Origin: Actinomycetota bacterium
Lineage (GTDB): Bacteria; Actinomycetota; Acidimicrobiia; Acidimicrobiales; Iamiaceae
Direction: 5' to 3'
NCBI GenBank assembly: GCA_019639075.1
Contig: JAHBSO010000013.1
Location: forward strand, 1 to 64,000
Length of the DNA: 64,000 nucleotides
Position numbers and translations under genes: made by a program. How positions within the stretch are numbered: position 1 is the stretch's first letter; each line of letters opens with the position of its first letter. Of this stretch, positions 1-8,921 are shown piece by piece. The notes beneath the pieces were generated by a model. That model saw nothing but the letters and a program-made list of their open reading frames with translations. It did no database searches and had not been told where the DNA came from.

Positions 1-75
1 TCGATCATGACCGCAGTCTGCCAACCGGGACCGGAGCGGTCCCAGGGCACCGGCCCGAGACGCTAGGAAGGGGCG

Positions 76-1872
76 GTGCCGAACCGGATCGAGGACTACG
101 CGCTGCTGTCGGACACCCAGTCCGCCGCGCTCGTCGGCCGGGACGGTTCGATCGACTGGCTGACCTTCCCGAGGTTCGATTCCGCGGCGTGCTTCGCCGC
201 ACTGCTGGGCGACGAGGAGCACGGCCACTGGCAGATCGCGCCCGCCGAGGAGGTCCTCGACGTCACCCGGCGCTACCGCCCCGGCAGCCTCGTGCTCGAG
301 ACGAGGTTCACCACGGCCGGCGGTGAGGTCGAGGTCATCGACTGCATGCCGATCCGCGCCGACGACCGGCTCGACGTCGTGCGCCTCGTGCGGGGCATCA
401 GCGGCCGCGTCCCCATGCGGATGCGGCTGTCGGTCCGCATGGACTACGGCTCGATCGTGCCGTGGATCCACCTGGTCGACGGCATGCTCCGCATGGTCGC
501 CGGCCCGGACTCGCTCACGTTCTCCGCGCCGTTCGACCTCACGAGCTCGGCCGACCTCACGACCGTCGAGTTCGCCGTCAACCGCGGCGACGAGCTCCCG
601 TTCGACCTGGCGTGGCGTCCTTCGCACCAGGACCCGCCCGCCCCGATCTCGGTCTCGACCGCGATCAGCAGCACCACGGCGTGGTGGCAGCGCTGGATGC
701 GCCAGGCCGCCGACTTCGGGACGTTGAACGAACCCATCCGCAGCTCCTTGACGGTGCTGAAGGGCCTCACCTACGGGCCGACCGGCGGCATCGTCGCCGC
801 GGCCACCACGTCGTTGCCGGAGTCCATCGGCGGGCAGCGCAACTGGGACTACCGGTACTGCTGGCTGCGCGACGCCACCTTCACCCTCATCTCGCTGATC
901 GACGCCGGGTTCACCAAGGAGGCGAACGCGTGGCGGGACTGGCTGATGCGCGCCGTCGCCGGCCGGCCCGAAGAGGTGCAGATCATGTACGGCCCGGCCG
1001 GTGAGCGGCGGTTGACCGAGCTCGAGCTGCCGTGGCTGCCGGGCTACGAGGGCTCGTCGCCGGTGCGGATCGGCAACGGTGCCCACGACCAGTTCCAGCT
1101 CGACGTGTTCGGCGAGGTCATGGACACGTTCCTCGCCGCCCAGCCGTTCCTCGCCGACGACCAGCCCGACGTGTGGCGCATGGGCCGGGCGCTCGTGGAG
1201 ATGGTCGGCCGCCGCTGGCACGAGCCCGACGACGGGATCTGGGAGGTCCGGGGCGGTCGACGGCACTTCACCCACTCGAAGGTGATGGCGTGGGTGGCGA
1301 TGGACCGGGCGATCCGCCTCGCCGACCTCGGCCGCGTCCCGCCCCACATGCTCGACCGCTGGCGGGCCACCAGGGAGGAGATCCGCCAGGAGATCCTCAC
1401 CAAGGGCGTCGACGAGAACGGGGTGTTCGTCCAGTCGTTCGGATCCGAGGCGCTCGACGCGAGCGTCCTCCTCGTGCCCCTCGTGGGCTTCCTGCCCGCG
1501 GACGACCCGCGGGTCGTCGCGACGGTCGCCGCGATCCAGGAACGGCTCACCGAGGACGGCTTCGTGTACCGATACGACTCGTCCATCACCGACGACGGCG
1601 TGGGCGGCCACGAGGGCACGTTCCTCATGTGCACCTTCTGGCTGGCCGACGTGTTGCTGCTCCAGGGACGGGTGAAGGAGGCGCGGGCGATCTTCGACCG
1701 CCTCGTGGGCCTGCGCAACGACGTCGGCCTCCTCGCCGAGATGTACGACCCGGTCGACAAGCGCATGCTCGGGAACTTCCCGCAGGCGTTCAGCCACACC
1801 GCCCTGGTGTCGACCGGCATCGCGCTCTCCCGCCAGCAGGACCCCGACGAGGAGATCTGGCACCGCGGCTGA
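76..1872 (+). CDS. Glycoside hydrolase family 15 protein (trehalase/glucoamylase-like)
   Basis: This 598-residue protein has no signal peptide and is probably cytoplasmic. GH15 enzymes hydrolyse terminal alpha-glucosidic bonds; bacterial members of this length are often trehalases or glucoamylase-like. The N-terminal beta-sandwich-like part covers about residues 1-215. The (alpha/alpha)6 barrel follows and carries the family motif QRNWDYRYCWLRDA near residue 254. Likely catalytic glutamates are E325 in GYEGSSP and E513 in GHEGTF. The GTG start at 76 has a purine-rich ribosome site (AGGAAGGGG, 65-73) just upstream. The gene converges on the VWA gene. The family call is firm; whether trehalose or another glucan is the substrate cannot be decided from sequence. 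Confidence 0.9.
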   Translation: MPNRIEDYALLSDTQSAALVGRDGSIDWLTFPRFDSAACFAALLGDEEHGHWQIAPAEEVLDVTRRYRPGSLVLETRFTTAGGEVEVIDCMPIRADDRLDVVRLVRGISGRVPMRMRLSVRMDYGSIVPWIHLVDGMLRMVAGPDSLTFSAPFDLTSSADLTTVEFAVNRGDELPFDLAWRPSHQDPPAPISVSTAISSTTAWWQRWMRQAADFGTLNEPIRSSLTVLKGLTYGPTGGIVAAATTSLPESIGGQRNWDYRYCWLRDATFTLISLIDAGFTKEANAWRDWLMRAVAGRPEEVQIMYGPAGERRLTELELPWLPGYEGSSPVRIGNGAHDQFQLDVFGEVMDTFLAAQPFLADDQPDVWRMGRALVEMVGRRWHEPDDGIWEVRGGRRHFTHSKVMAWVAMDRAIRLADLGRVPPHMLDRWRATREEIRQEILTKGVDENGVFVQSFGSEALDASVLLVPLVGFLPADDPRVVATVAAIQERLTEDGFVYRYDSSITDDGVGGHEGTFLMCTFWLADVLLLQGRVKEARAIFDRLVGLRNDVGLLAEMYDPVDKRMLGNFPQAFSHTALVSTGIALSRQQDPDEEIWHRG

Positions 1873-1888
1873 CCGGCGGCGGGGTCGG

Positions 1889-3394
1889 TCAGGTCAGCGT
1901 CTCGACGAACTTCTCGAGCTGGCGGAGGTTGCGGCACTCGTAGACGCCGTCGCAGTGGGCGCCGTAGTCACCGACGATCGAGTCGCCGGTGTCCCAGTAG
2001 GACTTCGGCTCGGGGTTGAGCCAGTAGACGTGGCGGGCCTTGTGCTGCATCTCCTTGATCACCCAGCTCTGCGACGCGTGGTAGTTGTTCCGGGCGTCGC
2101 CCAGGATGATCACGGTGGTCTTCGGACCGATCTCCTTGCCCCACTTGTTGTGGAACACCTCGAAGGCGTGGCCGTAGTCGGAGTGGCCGTCGACCCACAC
2201 GACGTCGGCCTCGGTGTTCACCCGGTGCACGGCCTCGGTGACGTCCTCGACGCCCTCGAAGTACGACGTCACCTCGTCGATCCCGTCGATGAACACGAAC
2301 GACCGGACCTTGGAGAACTGGCCGCTGATCGCGTAGACGAGCATCAGCGTGAACCGGGCGAACGCCGCCACCGAGCCGGAGATGTCGGCGATGACGAAGA
2401 TCTCGGGCTTGTGGGGCCGGGGGTGGCGGAACTTCGGTTCGGCCGGCACGCCGCCGTAGGACAGCGAGGCGCGGACGGTGCGTCGGAAGTCGAGCGGTCC
2501 ACGGCGGTTGTGGCGGCGCTTGCGGGCCAGGCGCACGGCGAGGCGGCGGGTGAGCGGGATCAGCGCCTTGCGCAGCCCGACCATCTCCTCCCGCGAGGCG
2601 TGCATGAAGTCGACGTCCTCGGGCAGCGGCTTGCGGAGCGTCTTCGCCATGGCCTCGACGCCCCGGTCGGCCACGAGGCGCCGTCGGATCTCGGCCTCGA
2701 TCTCCTGCTTGAGCTCGTTGATCCGGTGCTCGAGCTCGTCCTGCTCGAGGCGCTCCTCGAGCGGCGTCATCTCCTGGCCGTCGGCCGCGGCCTGCTCGCG
2801 CTGGGCCTGCATCATCCGCTCGAGCAGGTTGTCGAGGTCGAGGTTCCGCAGCGTGCGGTACAGGTAGTACGTGCCGCCGACGGGCCGGCCGGGCTCCATG
2901 CCGGCGAACCGCTTCACCGCCTGGCGGGCGATGGCCCGCATCAGCGACGAGTCGCCCTTCATCATCGCCTGGAACAGGAGCTGCTGGAGCTCTTCGGGGG
3001 TGAGCGCCTGCCCACCGCCCTGGCCGTCGCTGCCGCTGCCGCCCTCGCCGGGACCGTCGCGCTCGTCGTCGAGGAGGTCGTCCAGCTCGGACTCCAGGCC
3101 CTCCTCGTCCAAGCCGTACTTGGCGCCCCGCAGCGAGAAGTAGACCTCGAAGACGGTCTCGAACGAACGCCAGTGGGCGTTGTTCTTCACCAGGGTGGCG
3201 GCGAGCGCGTACTTGAACGCCTCGCGGTCCTCCAGCGGGATGTGGCGGATCGCCGCCATCGCGTCGAGGTTCTCGGTGAGGCTCACCGGGAGCCCGGCCT
3301 CGCGGAGCTCGGCGATGAACCCGTTGAGCAGGTCGAGCAGCGGTTCGCCCGCGATGGCGTCGCCGTCGGCGGCCGGCGTGGCGGTGTCGCTCAC
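1889..3394 (-). CDS. VWA domain protein, CoxE-like
   Basis: 501 residues, with no signal peptide. An acidic, glycine-rich linker lies at about 110-135. The C-terminal half is a von Willebrand A domain with a metal-ion site motif DISGS near residue 337. This is the CoxE/YehP-type partner that usually lies next to a MoxR AAA ATPase. Such pairs act as chaperone or metal-insertion machines on a client complex, but the client is not visible here. The gene starts 16 bp downstream of the MoxR gene, so the two are very likely co-transcribed. The lack of nearby carbon monoxide dehydrogenase genes argues against a CoxE role in the strict sense. Confidence 0.88.
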   Translation of the reverse strand: MSDTATPAADGDAIAGEPLLDLLNGFIAELREAGLPVSLTENLDAMAAIRHIPLEDREAFKYALAATLVKNNAHWRSFETVFEVYFSLRGAKYGLDEEGLESELDDLLDDERDGPGEGGSGSDGQGGGQALTPEELQQLLFQAMMKGDSSLMRAIARQAVKRFAGMEPGRPVGGTYYLYRTLRNLDLDNLLERMMQAQREQAAADGQEMTPLEERLEQDELEHRINELKQEIEAEIRRRLVADRGVEAMAKTLRKPLPEDVDFMHASREEMVGLRKALIPLTRRLAVRLARKRRHNRRGPLDFRRTVRASLSYGGVPAEPKFRHPRPHKPEIFVIADISGSVAAFARFTLMLVYAISGQFSKVRSFVFIDGIDEVTSYFEGVEDVTEAVHRVNTEADVVWVDGHSDYGHAFEVFHNKWGKEIGPKTTVIILGDARNNYHASQSWVIKEMQHKARHVYWLNPEPKSYWDTGDSIVGDYGAHCDGVYECRNLRQLEKFVETLT

Positions 3395-3410
3395 GGGTTC
3401 GGCGCCGCCG

Positions 3411-4313
3411 CTACTTCGGGCCGGGCGCGAACTGCTTCATGCCCTGCTTGTCGGCAGCGAACTCCCGCACCGCCTTGGCGATGTCGGACTGGTACTTGAG
3501 CAGGATGTTGGCGGTGCCCGACGCGGTCTCGGCGTCGACCTGCTCGATCCCGAGGAGCATGAGCGTGTTGGCCCAGTCGAGGGTCTCCGACACCGACGGC
3601 GACTTCTTCAGCTCCAGCTGGCGCAGCGACCGCACGATGCGGGCGACCTGGTCGGCCAGGTTCTCGGTGATGTCGGGGACCTTGGTGAGGACGATCTCCT
3701 TCTCGCGCTCCATGTCGGGGTAGTCGACGTGGAGGAAGAGGCAGCGCCGCTTCAGGGCCTCGGACAGCTCGCGGGTGTTGTTGGAGGTGAGGAAGACCAA
3801 CGGGATCTGCTTGGCCTGGACCGTGCCCAGCTCCGGGATCGACACCTGGTAGTCGGAGAGGATCTCGAGCAGGAGGGCCTCGGTCTCGACCTCGACGCGG
3901 TCGACCTCGTCGATGAGCAGGACGACCGGGTCCTCGGCCCGGATCGCCTCGAGCAGAGGGCGCTCGAGCAGGAAGTCGTCGGAGAACAGGTCGTCCTCGA
4001 CCTCGCTCCAGGAGTCGCCGTCACCGGTGGCCTGGATGCGCAGGAGCTGCTTCTTGTAGTTCCACTCGTAGAGCGCCTTGGCCTCGTCGAGGCCCTCGTA
4101 GCACTGGAGGCGGATGAGGCGGGCGCCGATCATCTCGGCGACGGACTTGGCCAGCTGGGTCTTGCCCGTGCCCGCCGGACCCTCGACGAGGATCGGCTTC
4201 TGGAGGCGATCGGCCAGGTAGACGATGCCGGCGATGCCCTCGTCGGCCAGGTAGTCGACCTTGCGCAGCCCTTCGCGGACGGCGGGGATGGACTCGAAGC
4301 GTGGTTCGGTCAT
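3411..4313 (-). CDS. MoxR family AAA+ ATPase
   Basis: A 300-residue AAA+ ATPase of the MoxR/CoxD type. Walker A is GPAGTGKTQ at residues 45-53, and Walker B is LLIDEVDR. The length is typical of the family. MoxR proteins remodel or load cofactors into protein complexes together with a VWA partner, which is encoded immediately downstream. The ATG at 4313 is preceded by a TAGCCT box 7 nt upstream, so the mRNA may be leaderless. The gene also lies only 34 bp downstream of the VanZ-RDD gene and could be read from the proA promoter too. Confidence 0.92.
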   Translation of the reverse strand: MTEPRFESIPAVREGLRKVDYLADEGIAGIVYLADRLQKPILVEGPAGTGKTQLAKSVAEMIGARLIRLQCYEGLDEAKALYEWNYKKQLLRIQATGDGDSWSEVEDDLFSDDFLLERPLLEAIRAEDPVVLLIDEVDRVEVETEALLLEILSDYQVSIPELGTVQAKQIPLVFLTSNNTRELSEALKRRCLFLHVDYPDMEREKEIVLTKVPDITENLADQVARIVRSLRQLELKKSPSVSETLDWANTLMLLGIEQVDAETASGTANILLKYQSDIAKAVREFAADKQGMKQFAPGPK

Positions 4314-4320
4314 GGGCCGC

Positions 4321-4326
4321 AGGCTA
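4321..4326 (-). promoter_or_regulatory. Predicted -10 box (TAGCCT) of moxR
   Basis: On the minus strand TAGCCT ends 7 nt before the moxR ATG. This places the transcription start at or next to the start codon, as in actinobacterial leaderless genes. No clear -35 is seen. Confidence 0.5.
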
Positions 4327-4347
4327 CCGCCGCGCTTGACCGCCCGG

Positions 4348-5472
4348 TCAATCGAATCGGTCGGGCTCGGGCGACCGGGAGTCGACCACGTCCGCGCCGG
4401 CGACGACGCCCGACAGGCCCCGGTGGCCCTCGGTGACCAGCGTGGCGACGACGCTCGCCACCACGATCGACCAGGCCCCGAGCGACGCGACCGTCCGCAG
4501 GCGATAGGGGCCGATCGCGCCGATCAGCGCGAGGGCCATGGCCATCCCGGGCGACACCGTGGCCCGGAGCAGCCGCCGGGCCAGCGTCGGGCGCACCCGC
4601 CACCGCGGCGTGAGCCAGACCAGCCGCTGGCCGATCGACGCGCCCTCGCCCACCAGGGCCGGGAGGTACACGAGCAGGGCCAGCGGCACGCTGTAGGCGA
4701 GGATGGCCTCGGCGGTCATCGGCGTGACCGGGGGCGCGTGGCCCGTGGCCAGCACGAGGATGCGCACCGCCATCGCCGTGGCCAGGCCGCCGACGGCGAC
4801 GATGACGGCGTCGAGCACCATGCCCATCCACCGGCGGAACACGGTGACCGGGCGGGGGTGGAGCCGGGCCTGCTCCAAACGGTTCGACTGCGGCATCCAG
4901 AACAGCACCAGCCAGGCGATGCAGGCCCCGACGAACGCGCCGAGCGTGTTCGTCATCACGTCGTCGACCGATGCCATCCGGTACGCGCACGGCCACAGCC
5001 CCCAGTTGCCGGTGCCCTGCGTCAGCTCGACGAGCACCGACACCCCGAAGCCGATGCCCGTGGCGACCAGGATCCCCCACCCGAAGTACCGGCGACACCA
5101 GATCCCCAGCGGCACGAACAGCACGACGTTGAAGGCGATCTGGAGCGTGGACCGGTTCAGCAGCGTGGCCCGGAGGCCGAGGCCCGCGGTGGCGTCGGCG
5201 GCGGCGACGAACGTGCTGAACGGCCGGAGCTGCCACGGCTGACCGCCCCCGTGGGCGACGCACCAGGCCTCGGACCGTCCCGGCGCCGGGAGCAGGGTGT
5301 ACGCGGCCAGCGCGACCACGTAGATGCTCAGCCCCAGGGCCCCGACGAGTCGCCGACCGTCGAGCCGTCCGTACCGCCGGTACTGCAGGACGAGGAGCGG
5401 GAGCAGCGACGCGACGAACAGCGCGACGCCCCAGATGATCCCGACGTACGCCGGCCACTCCCAGGGATCCAC
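4348..5472 (-). CDS. VanZ-RDD fusion membrane protein
   Basis: A 374-residue polytopic membrane protein built from two known membrane domains. Residues from about 5 to 195 look like a VanZ domain, with several hydrophobic helices and the typical VELTQ segment followed by SVDDVMTNTLGA. Residues from about 215 to 350 look like an RDD domain (RRWMGMVLDAVIV, then SIGQRLVWL). VanZ proteins are linked to glycopeptide or lysozyme tolerance in some bacteria, while RDD domains are of unknown or transport-related role. The function here is therefore not assignable. The GTG at 5472 lies 12 bp downstream of proA, suggesting one transcript. Confidence 0.8.
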   Translation of the reverse strand: MDPWEWPAYVGIIWGVALFVASLLPLLVLQYRRYGRLDGRRLVGALGLSIYVVALAAYTLLPAPGRSEAWCVAHGGGQPWQLRPFSTFVAAADATAGLGLRATLLNRSTLQIAFNVVLFVPLGIWCRRYFGWGILVATGIGFGVSVLVELTQGTGNWGLWPCAYRMASVDDVMTNTLGAFVGACIAWLVLFWMPQSNRLEQARLHPRPVTVFRRWMGMVLDAVIVAVGGLATAMAVRILVLATGHAPPVTPMTAEAILAYSVPLALLVYLPALVGEGASIGQRLVWLTPRWRVRPTLARRLLRATVSPGMAMALALIGAIGPYRLRTVASLGAWSIVVASVVATLVTEGHRGLSGVVAGADVVDSRSPEPDRFD

Positions 5473-5484
5473 TCCGGCGGGCGG

Positions 5485-6732
5485 TCAGCCCCGGATCTGG
5501 CCGTCGCCGCGCACGACGTACTTCGCCGTGGTCAGCTCGCGCAGACCCATCGGCCCGCGGGCGTGCAGCTTCTGGGTGCTGATCCCGATCTCGGCACCGA
5601 AGCCGAACTCCTCGCCGTCGACGAACCGGGTCGACGCGTTGACGACCACCGCGGCGGCGTCGACCTCGCTGGTGAACCGGTCGGCGGCCGCGAGCGACGT
5701 GGTGACGATGGCCTCGCTGTGACCGGAGCCGTACCGACCGATGTGCTCGATGGCCTGGTCGATCGAGTCGACGACCCCGACCGCCAGCTTGAGGTCGAGG
5801 AACTCGTTCGCCCAGTCGTCCTCGGCCGCCTCGCCCGCGGCCGGGACGATCGTGCGGGTGGCGGCGTCGCCGACCAGCTCGACGCCGGCCAGCTCGTCGG
5901 CCATGCGGGGCAGGAAGGCGTCGGCGACGTCGCGGTGGACGAGGACCGTCTCCGCCGCGTTGCACACCGAGGGCCGCTGGGTCTTGGCGTTGCGCACGAT
6001 CCGGACGGCCATGTCCAGGTCGGCCGACGCGTCGACGTAGACGTGGCAGTTGCCGTCCCCGTCGATCACGTACGGCACCGTCGCGTTGTCGAGGATCGAC
6101 CGGATGAGCGACGCCCCGCCCCGGGGGATCAGGCAGTCGATGGCGTCGCGCTGCTGCATGAACGCGACCGCCGCCTCACGGGACGTGTCCTCGACCAGGA
6201 CCAGGGCGTCCTCGGGCAGCCCGACCTTGGCGTAGGCCTCGCGCAGGACCGACGCGATCTCGATGTTCGAGGTGATCGCGCCCGACGACCCCCGCAGGAA
6301 GGCGGCGTTGCCCGACTTCAGGCACAGGCCGGCGGCGTCGCTCGTGACGTTGGGGCGGTTCTCGTAGATGATCGCCACGACCCCGAGCGGCACCCGCACC
6401 CGGCTGATGCGCAGCCCGTTGGGGCGGGTCCAGCCGTCGAGCACCTCCCCGACCGGGTCCTGGAGCGCCGCCACCTGCCGGAGGCCGCCGGCCATCGCCT
6501 CGACCCGGCCGTCGTCGAGGCGGAGGCGGTCGACCACCGTGGCGGACACGCCACCGGCCTCGGCCCGGGCCACGTCCTCGGCGTTGGCGGCCAGCACCTC
6601 GTCGGTCCGGGCGACGAGCAGATCGGCCGCGGCGCGAAGGGCGTCGTCCTTCTGCGCGGTGGAGGCGGTGGCGAGGATCCGCGAGGCCGCCTTGGCGCGG
6701 CGCCCCTGGTCGGCGATGGCGTCGATGGTCAC
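5485..6732 (-). CDS. proA: Glutamate-5-semialdehyde dehydrogenase (gamma-glutamyl phosphate reductase)
   Basis: 415 residues, the normal ProA length. It reduces gamma-glutamyl phosphate to glutamate semialdehyde with NADPH in the cytoplasm, the second step of proline synthesis after ProB (present at 15.7-16.8 kb). The catalytic cysteine is in QRPSVCNAAET, and the cofactor-binding PLGVVAIIYENRPNVT segment is clear. I place the start at GTG 6732 rather than further upstream because homology begins there (MTIDAIADQGRRAK) and TAGCCT lies 8 nt before it. Upstream in-frame sequence overlaps the divergent acetyltransferase gene and does not look coding. proA is separated from proB by about 9 kb of other genes. 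Confidence 0.97.
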   Translation of the reverse strand: MTIDAIADQGRRAKAASRILATASTAQKDDALRAAADLLVARTDEVLAANAEDVARAEAGGVSATVVDRLRLDDGRVEAMAGGLRQVAALQDPVGEVLDGWTRPNGLRISRVRVPLGVVAIIYENRPNVTSDAAGLCLKSGNAAFLRGSSGAITSNIEIASVLREAYAKVGLPEDALVLVEDTSREAAVAFMQQRDAIDCLIPRGGASLIRSILDNATVPYVIDGDGNCHVYVDASADLDMAVRIVRNAKTQRPSVCNAAETVLVHRDVADAFLPRMADELAGVELVGDAATRTIVPAAGEAAEDDWANEFLDLKLAVGVVDSIDQAIEHIGRYGSGHSEAIVTTSLAAADRFTSEVDAAAVVVNASTRFVDGEEFGFGAEIGISTQKLHARGPMGLRELTTAKYVVRGDGQIRG

Positions 6733-6740
6733 GGCCGACC

Positions 6741-6746
6741 AGGCTA
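6741..6746 (-). promoter_or_regulatory. Predicted -10 box (TAGCCT) of proA
   Basis: TAGCCT on the minus strand lies 8 nt before the proA GTG. It forms a divergent pair with the acetyltransferase box at 6774-6779 inside a 54-bp intergenic space. Confidence 0.5.
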
Positions 6747-6773
6747 ACTGCCCCTCCCCCCTCGCTTCCCCCG

Positions 6774-6779
6774 TAGGGT
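6774..6779 (+). promoter_or_regulatory. Predicted -10 box (TAGGGT) of the GNAT gene
   Basis: TAGGGT ends 7 nt before the GTG start at 6787, the spacing expected for a leaderless transcript. The preceding 25 nt are a C-rich tract with no obvious -35. Confidence 0.5.
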
Positions 6780-6786
6780 TGCCGCC

Positions 6787-7398
6787 GTGCCCGCACCGCC
6801 CAAGGTCCGTCCCGCGACCCGTGACGACCTGCCCGAGATCGGGAAGGCGCTGGCCGGCGCGTTCGCCGACGACCCGGTCTGGCGGTGGATGGCCCCGGAC
6901 TCGCGCCGCTGGCTCGACCTCGCGGCCCGGTGGTTCGCCGCCGAGGTGGGCCATCAGCTCGACGGCCACGGCCTCGTGTGGGTCGACGAGGACGTGATGG
7001 GAGTGGCCGTGTGGGTCGAACCGGACCGCTGGCGGTCGACCGCGGGCGAGACGCTGCGGATGGCCGTGCCGTCGATGCGCTTCCTGCGCAGCGGCCTGCT
7101 CCGCGGCCTGCGCGTCGTGTCGGCGCTGGAGAAGGCCCATCCGCACGAGGAGCACTGGTACCTGTCGCTGCTCGGCACCCACCCGGCGGCCCAGGGCCGC
7201 GGGGTGGGCAGCGCACTCCTCGCGCCGCTGCTCGAACGAGCCGACGCCGAAGGGATGCCCGCGTACCTGGAGTCGTCGAAGAAGGCCAACCTCGCCTTCT
7301 ACGGACGACACGGCTTCGTCACCAGCGGCGACCCGATCCGGCCCGGCGACGGCCCCCCGCTCTTCCCCATGTGGCGAGCGCCGAGGACCCCGGGGTGA
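6787..7398 (+). CDS. GNAT family N-acetyltransferase
   Basis: A 203-residue protein with the GNAT fold. The acetyl-CoA binding motif A is visible as LLGTHPAAQGRGVGSALL (about residues 127-144), followed by the motif B region with AYLESSKKANLAFYGRHGF. It transfers an acetyl group from acetyl-CoA to an unknown amine. The GTG start follows a TAGGGT box by 7 nt. The stop overlaps the start of the downstream AAA ATPase gene (GTGA at 7395-7398), so the two are translationally coupled. The substrate is not predictable. Confidence 0.88.
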   Translation: MPAPPKVRPATRDDLPEIGKALAGAFADDPVWRWMAPDSRRWLDLAARWFAAEVGHQLDGHGLVWVDEDVMGVAVWVEPDRWRSTAGETLRMAVPSMRFLRSGLLRGLRVVSALEKAHPHEEHWYLSLLGTHPAAQGRGVGSALLAPLLERADAEGMPAYLESSKKANLAFYGRHGFVTSGDPIRPGDGPPLFPMWRAPRTPG

Positions 7399-8921
7399 TC
7401 CCGCCGAAGCAGGTCAAGCAGGCGGCCGACGCGTTCGTCGACGACGTGGGCGGTGCGCTGCGCGCCGTCGTCGACCGCCTGCCGAACGTCAGCGACAAGG
7501 GGGTCGACCACGACGCGGCGAGCGACGCGTTCGACCTCACCACCGCGTTGATCGACGTCGACAAGAGCCACACCGACGACGAGCTCTGGGGCCTGATCTT
7601 CGCGTTCGGCCGGTGGATGCCCGACCAGCTCATGCGGGCTCTGCCCGACGACCTGCGCCGCAGCGGGTTGCTGGTGGACCGGGCGGGCTGGCTCGACCAA
7701 CCGTCGCCCCTGTTCGAGATCCTGGTCGGCGCCGACCGGCGTTTCGGCACGGCCCACAGCCGGACCTACTACGACCGGGCGCTGCACCTCGCGTTCACCG
7801 TGGCCGCGCTCGAGGCCGCGCCGTCGCGGGCCGAGCTGGCGGCGATCGACCAGCTCCGGTCGAAGCTGCTCGCCGCCATGGACGGCCTCCCGGCCTCACC
7901 CCTCGCCAACGTCGGGGGCGCGTCCGGTGCGGCCGCCCCGACCGCGAAGGGGACGGGGACGCAAGGCCCCGCCGGCTCGGCCGGGAAGGAGCCCGGCGCC
8001 GACGCCGCTGCCGCCGACGTCGACGAGCTCCCGCCTCCACGGCCGATCGAGGAGGTCCTCGCCGAGCTCGACGAGCTGGTCGGCCTCGACAGCGTGAAGA
8101 CCGAGGTCCGCCTCGTCACCAACCTGCTGCGGGTCCAGCAGCTCCGCGCCGAGCGCGGCCTGCCCACGTCGCCCCAGAGCCGCCACCTGGTCTTCACCGG
8201 CAACCCCGGCACCGGCAAGACGACCGTGGCCCGCATGTTGGCCGAGATCTACCGGTCGCTCGGGGTGGTGGAGCGCGGTCAGCTCGTCGAGACGGACCGT
8301 TCCGGCCTGGTATCGGGCTACGTGGGCCAGACCGCGATCAAGGTCATGGAGGTCGCCGAGCGGGCGATCGGCGGCGTGCTGCTCATCGACGAGGCGTACG
8401 CCCTCGCGCGGGGCGGCGAGAACGACTTCGGCCGCGAGGCCATCGACACGCTGGTGAAGGTCATCGAGGACCGCCGCGACGAGCTGGTGGTGATCGCGGC
8501 GGGCTACCCGGCCGAGATGGCGGACTTCATCGGCGCGAACCCCGGTCTCGCGTCACGGTTCCCGAAGACGATCTTCTTCCCCGACTACACCGACGACGAG
8601 CTGTGGGCGATCTTCGCCTCGATCGGCGAGAAGGCCGGGTACCACCCCGACGGGTCCGCCGAGGAGAAGGTCCGGGCCTGGTTCGGTTCGGTCCCCCGGG
8701 ACAAGGGCTTCGGCAACGGTCGCCTGGCCCGGAACCTCTTCGAGGACGCCGTGGCCCGCCAGGCCGGCCGAGTGGTGGCGCTCGAAGAACCGACCGACGA
8801 GGACCTCACCACGCTGACCGCCGCCGACATCGCCGAGCCGGGCGAAGGCCCGCGCCACGGCAACGCCGACGCGGGTGACCGCGGGAGCGCCGACGGCGGG
8901 AGCGTCGAGGACGCCCCGTGA
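7395..8921 (+). CDS. CbxX/CfqX-type AAA+ ATPase
   Basis: 508 residues from the GTG that overlaps the preceding stop. The N-terminal 200 residues form a helical domain (DAASDAFDLTTALIDVDKSH) that I do not recognise, followed by a low-complexity linker. The AAA+ domain has Walker A GNPGTGKTT near residue 270, Walker B VLLIDEAYAL, and the linked arginine finger region. This domain is of the CbxX/CfqX class, which includes RuBisCO activases and the EccA ATPases of type VII secretion. No other type VII genes are here, so I infer a generic remodelling ATPase acting on the downstream envelope proteins. Confidence 0.88.
   Translation: MIPPKQVKQAADAFVDDVGGALRAVVDRLPNVSDKGVDHDAASDAFDLTTALIDVDKSHTDDELWGLIFAFGRWMPDQLMRALPDDLRRSGLLVDRAGWLDQPSPLFEILVGADRRFGTAHSRTYYDRALHLAFTVAALEAAPSRAELAAIDQLRSKLLAAMDGLPASPLANVGGASGAAAPTAKGTGTQGPAGSAGKEPGADAAAADVDELPPPRPIEEVLAELDELVGLDSVKTEVRLVTNLLRVQQLRAERGLPTSPQSRHLVFTGNPGTGKTTVARMLAEIYRSLGVVERGQLVETDRSGLVSGYVGQTAIKVMEVAERAIGGVLLIDEAYALARGGENDFGREAIDTLVKVIEDRRDELVVIAAGYPAEMADFIGANPGLASRFPKTIFFPDYTDDELWAIFASIGEKAGYHPDGSAEEKVRAWFGSVPRDKGFGNGRLARNLFEDAVARQAGRVVALEEPTDEDLTTLTAADIAEPGEGPRHGNADAGDRGSADGGSVEDAP

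Noticed and set aside
5-202. Minus-strand frame at the left edge
   Set aside because: It overlaps the GH15 gene start and is arginine-rich low-complexity sequence without a ribosome site.
1955-3499. Long open frames antisense to real genes, such as 514 codons against the VWA gene, 828 codons at 4261-6747 and 852 codons at 11624-14182
   Set aside because: They follow from GC-biased codon use on the opposite strand, have low-complexity Arg/Gly/Val-rich translations and overlap well-supported genes.
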